In this document: piece after piece, positions 5,682 through 6,737 of the stretch
Position numbering within the stretch: position 1 is the stretch's first letter
How the letters are laid out: each line of letters opens with the position of its first letter
Assembly (NCBI GenBank): GCA_937868025.1
Contig: CALMLJ010000504.1
Span: forward strand, 1 to 6,737
From: an uncultured Acidimicrobiaceae bacterium
Lineage (GTDB): Bacteria > Actinomycetota > Acidimicrobiia > Acidimicrobiales > Microtrichaceae
Direction of reading: 5' to 3'
DNA: 6,737 nucleotides
The notes under the pieces: model-generated
What the model was told of the DNA's origin: nothing
Seen by the model: only the letters and a program-made list of their open reading frames with translations
The model's database searches: none
Made by a program: the position numbers and the translations under genes

Positions 5682-6496
5682 ACCAGCTGCGTACCGGCGC
5701 GGACCCGCCGGCGGAAGTCGGCCAGGTACACGTTGTAGGGCAGGTGGCGCACCGGGGCCGGGAGGACCTGGTTCACCAGCCCGATGGCGCGCCACGTGTG
5801 GTCGAACCGCCGCTGCTGTGCCGCGGACCACGAGAAGTGCATCTCGTCGCGGAACTGCTCGGGGAGGAACCCGATCGTGTTGAACCGGTGATTCGGCGCG
5901 AGCGCGAGGCGGATGGGGGTAGGCAGGAACGTCATGTCGGTCAGGTCGGTGAGGTAGCGGCGGACGGTGTCGTCGATCGACACCAGCTCGAGGCCCTCCT
6001 TCCAGTACGTCTCGAACGCGTCACGGTCGACCGGCCAGCGGTCGGCCTTGACCTGGAGGGTGCTGCCCAGGGTGTGTGACGCCTCGTAGATACCGTGCTC
6101 GCCGCGGAAGTTCGAGTCGGGGAACATGGCGCGGTGCACGTCCTCGAGGCCCCGGTAGAGGCACGCCGCCACCCAGAGCTGGAGGTCGGGGTCGAACGCG
6201 TTGTACTCGACGGGGCTGGCGTCGGTCGAACGAACCTGGGCGTGGGAACCGTTCACCGCGTTGCGGTACACCTTGCGTTCGACGTCGGTGCCCCACAACG
6301 CGACGGCGAGGTAGGTGAACGTGGTGCGCGCCCGCTTGATCGGGTGCAGGGTGGCCTTGCCGGAGTCGACGGGACTCTCGACGACGCCGTGCCCGACCCC
6401 GGGCCGGGACAGCTGCATGATGATGTTGGCCGTGCCGGCGGCGAGCGCGGCGCCGAACACGGCATCGTCGACGACGGTGGGGTGGATGACGCTCAT
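5678..6496 (-). CDS. MpaB-family (DUF2236) oxygenase
   Basis: A 272-aa protein, all predicted helical, within the usual 250-300 aa for bacterial MpaB/DUF2236 proteins. Family features seen: an N-terminal IIMQLSRPGVGHGVVESP (25-42) with an invariant-looking His36, RARTTFTYLAVALWGTDVERKVYRNAVNGSHAQV (55-88), YNAFDPDLQLWVAACLYRGLED (98-119), YWKEGLELV (164-172) and FLPEQFRDEMHFSWSAAQQRRFD (210-232). The fold is related to the rubber oxygenase Lcp, where a b-type haem is bound; members include MpaB of mycophenolic acid biosynthesis and many uncharacterised actinobacterial proteins. Haem binding and the substrate here are inferred, not shown. The start is ATG 6496 with a strong GGAGG at 6501-6505; an in-frame ATG at 6598 would run across the operator and promoter and is rejected. 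Convergent with the LLM gene. A perfect TetR-type operator precedes it, so ligand-induced expression is likely. Confidence 0.9.
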   Translation of the reverse strand: MSVIHPTVVDDAVFGAALAAGTANIIMQLSRPGVGHGVVESPVDSGKATLHPIKRARTTFTYLAVALWGTDVERKVYRNAVNGSHAQVRSTDASPVEYNAFDPDLQLWVAACLYRGLEDVHRAMFPDSNFRGEHGIYEASHTLGSTLQVKADRWPVDRDAFETYWKEGLELVSIDDTVRRYLTDLTDMTFLPTPIRLALAPNHRFNTIGFLPEQFRDEMHFSWSAAQQRRFDHTWRAIGLVNQVLPAPVRHLPYNVYLADFRRRVRAGTQLV

Positions 6497-6506
6497 CGAT
6501 CCTCCG

Positions 6507-6525
6507 TATTGGCGGTTCGCCAATA
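6507..6525. promoter_or_regulatory. Perfect 19-bp operator upstream of the MpaB-like gene
   Basis: TATTGGCG-GTT-CGCCAATA has perfect 8-bp inverted arms around a 3-nt centre, beginning 11 bp before the start codon of the MpaB-like gene. It overlaps the best -10 (TACTAT on the minus strand, 6528-6523) and the expected transcription start, so a bound dimer should repress. Length and symmetry suggest a TetR-type regulator. Its sequence differs from the dyad at 457-474, so the regulator is probably not the TetR protein of this window. Confidence 0.75.
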
Positions 6526-6528
6526 GTA
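6523..6528 (-). promoter_or_regulatory. Candidate -10 element for the MpaB-like gene
   Basis: On the minus strand, TACTAT (6528 to 6523) matches the actinobacterial TANNNT -10 pattern. It would start transcription at about 6515, giving a leader of some 19 nt that contains GGAGG. No convincing -35 is visible at the expected distance. Confidence 0.45.
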
Positions 6529-6663
6529 CGCACGTCAGGCTACTCGGCACCCGGTGGTGGTCGCCTCCGCCGCTCGGGCGACACTGTCGTCCAGCCACCT
6601 TCGGGGTAGGCCCAGCGGATCATTCGGCGTTGGCGGCCGACCATCGCGGGTACGGGAGCATCC

Positions 6664-6737
6664 ATGAACGGCCTCGTCCCCCCAACCCGGACCGAGCTGA
6701 GCTTCGCCCCCATCTACGAGCAGATCATGGCGATGGG
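6664..6737 (+). CDS. 5' end of an unrecognised gene (partial)
   Basis: An ATG at 6664 preceded by GGGAG (6654-6658) at 5-nt spacing opens a frame that stays open to the window edge (24 codons and two bases). It begins MNGLVPPTRTELSFAPIYEQ and continues IMAM. There is no signal peptide or motif in so short a piece, and I do not recognise a family. It is divergent from the MpaB-like gene across 167 bp (6497-6663). Apart from the MpaB operator and -10, I see no clear regulatory element in that gap. Confidence 0.55.
   Translation, partial: MNGLVPPTRTELSFAPIYEQIMAM

Noticed and set aside
6497..6598. N-terminal extension of the MpaB-like protein to ATG 6598
   Set aside because: It would translate through the perfect operator and likely -10, lacks a Shine-Dalgarno, and lengthens the protein with residues unlike the family. 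ATG 6496 has GGAGG.

Overview
This is a high-GC stretch (roughly two-thirds G+C by eye) of bacterial chromosome with GC-rich third codon positions. The gene families point to an actinobacterium: an F420-type luciferase-like monooxygenase, a mycobacterial-style DapB-like reductase, an MpaB/DUF2236 oxygenase, a TetR/SRPBCC pair, and secreted proteins with long Thr/Ser/Pro/Ala linkers. The combination resembles marine or soil Acidimicrobiia (Ilumatobacter-like), but that placement is inference. There are no rRNA or tRNA genes, no CRISPR array and no recognisable mobile element.

Layout. (1) 1-458 (-): 5' part of a TetR-family repressor, leaving the window at its C-terminus. It is divergent from (2) 498-941 (+), a small SRPBCC protein. 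An 18-bp perfect dyad (457-474) lies between them and overlaps the repressor's start codon, so they look like an autoregulated pair. (3) 917-2305 (-): a 462-aa secreted protein with a signal peptide, a Thr/Ser/Pro linker and an uncharacterised Cys-containing domain. It converges on the SRPBCC gene and overlaps its 3' end by 25 bp. (4) 2411-3469 (+): a DapB-like NAD(P)-dependent reductase, divergent from (3) across a 105-bp gap that holds an imperfect dyad. A long hairpin (3481-3515) follows it and may be its terminator.

(5-7) 3596-5662 (+): a tight three-gene unit. It encodes a shikimate-kinase-like P-loop protein that has lost key shikimate-binding residues, a YtkA-like secreted protein with a C-terminal membrane anchor, and a TIGR03620-type LLM oxidoreductase. 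Spacing is 4 nt and then a 1-nt stop/start overlap. A perfect 18-bp dyad sits just upstream of the first Shine-Dalgarno. (8) 5678-6496 (-): an MpaB-family (DUF2236) oxygenase, convergent with the LLM gene and preceded by a 19-bp perfect TetR-type operator over its probable -10. (9) 6664-6737 (+): the first 24 codons of an unrecognised gene.

How they work together. Four of the products (SRPBCC, DapB-like, LLM, MpaB) belong to families often found in lipid, terpenoid or xenobiotic redox metabolism of actinobacteria, under local TetR-type control. No complete pathway can be reconstructed here. The points most worth a second look are the kinase-like protein with a remodelled active site and its pairing with an exported YtkA-like protein, and three well-formed inverted repeats, each next to a different transcription unit.
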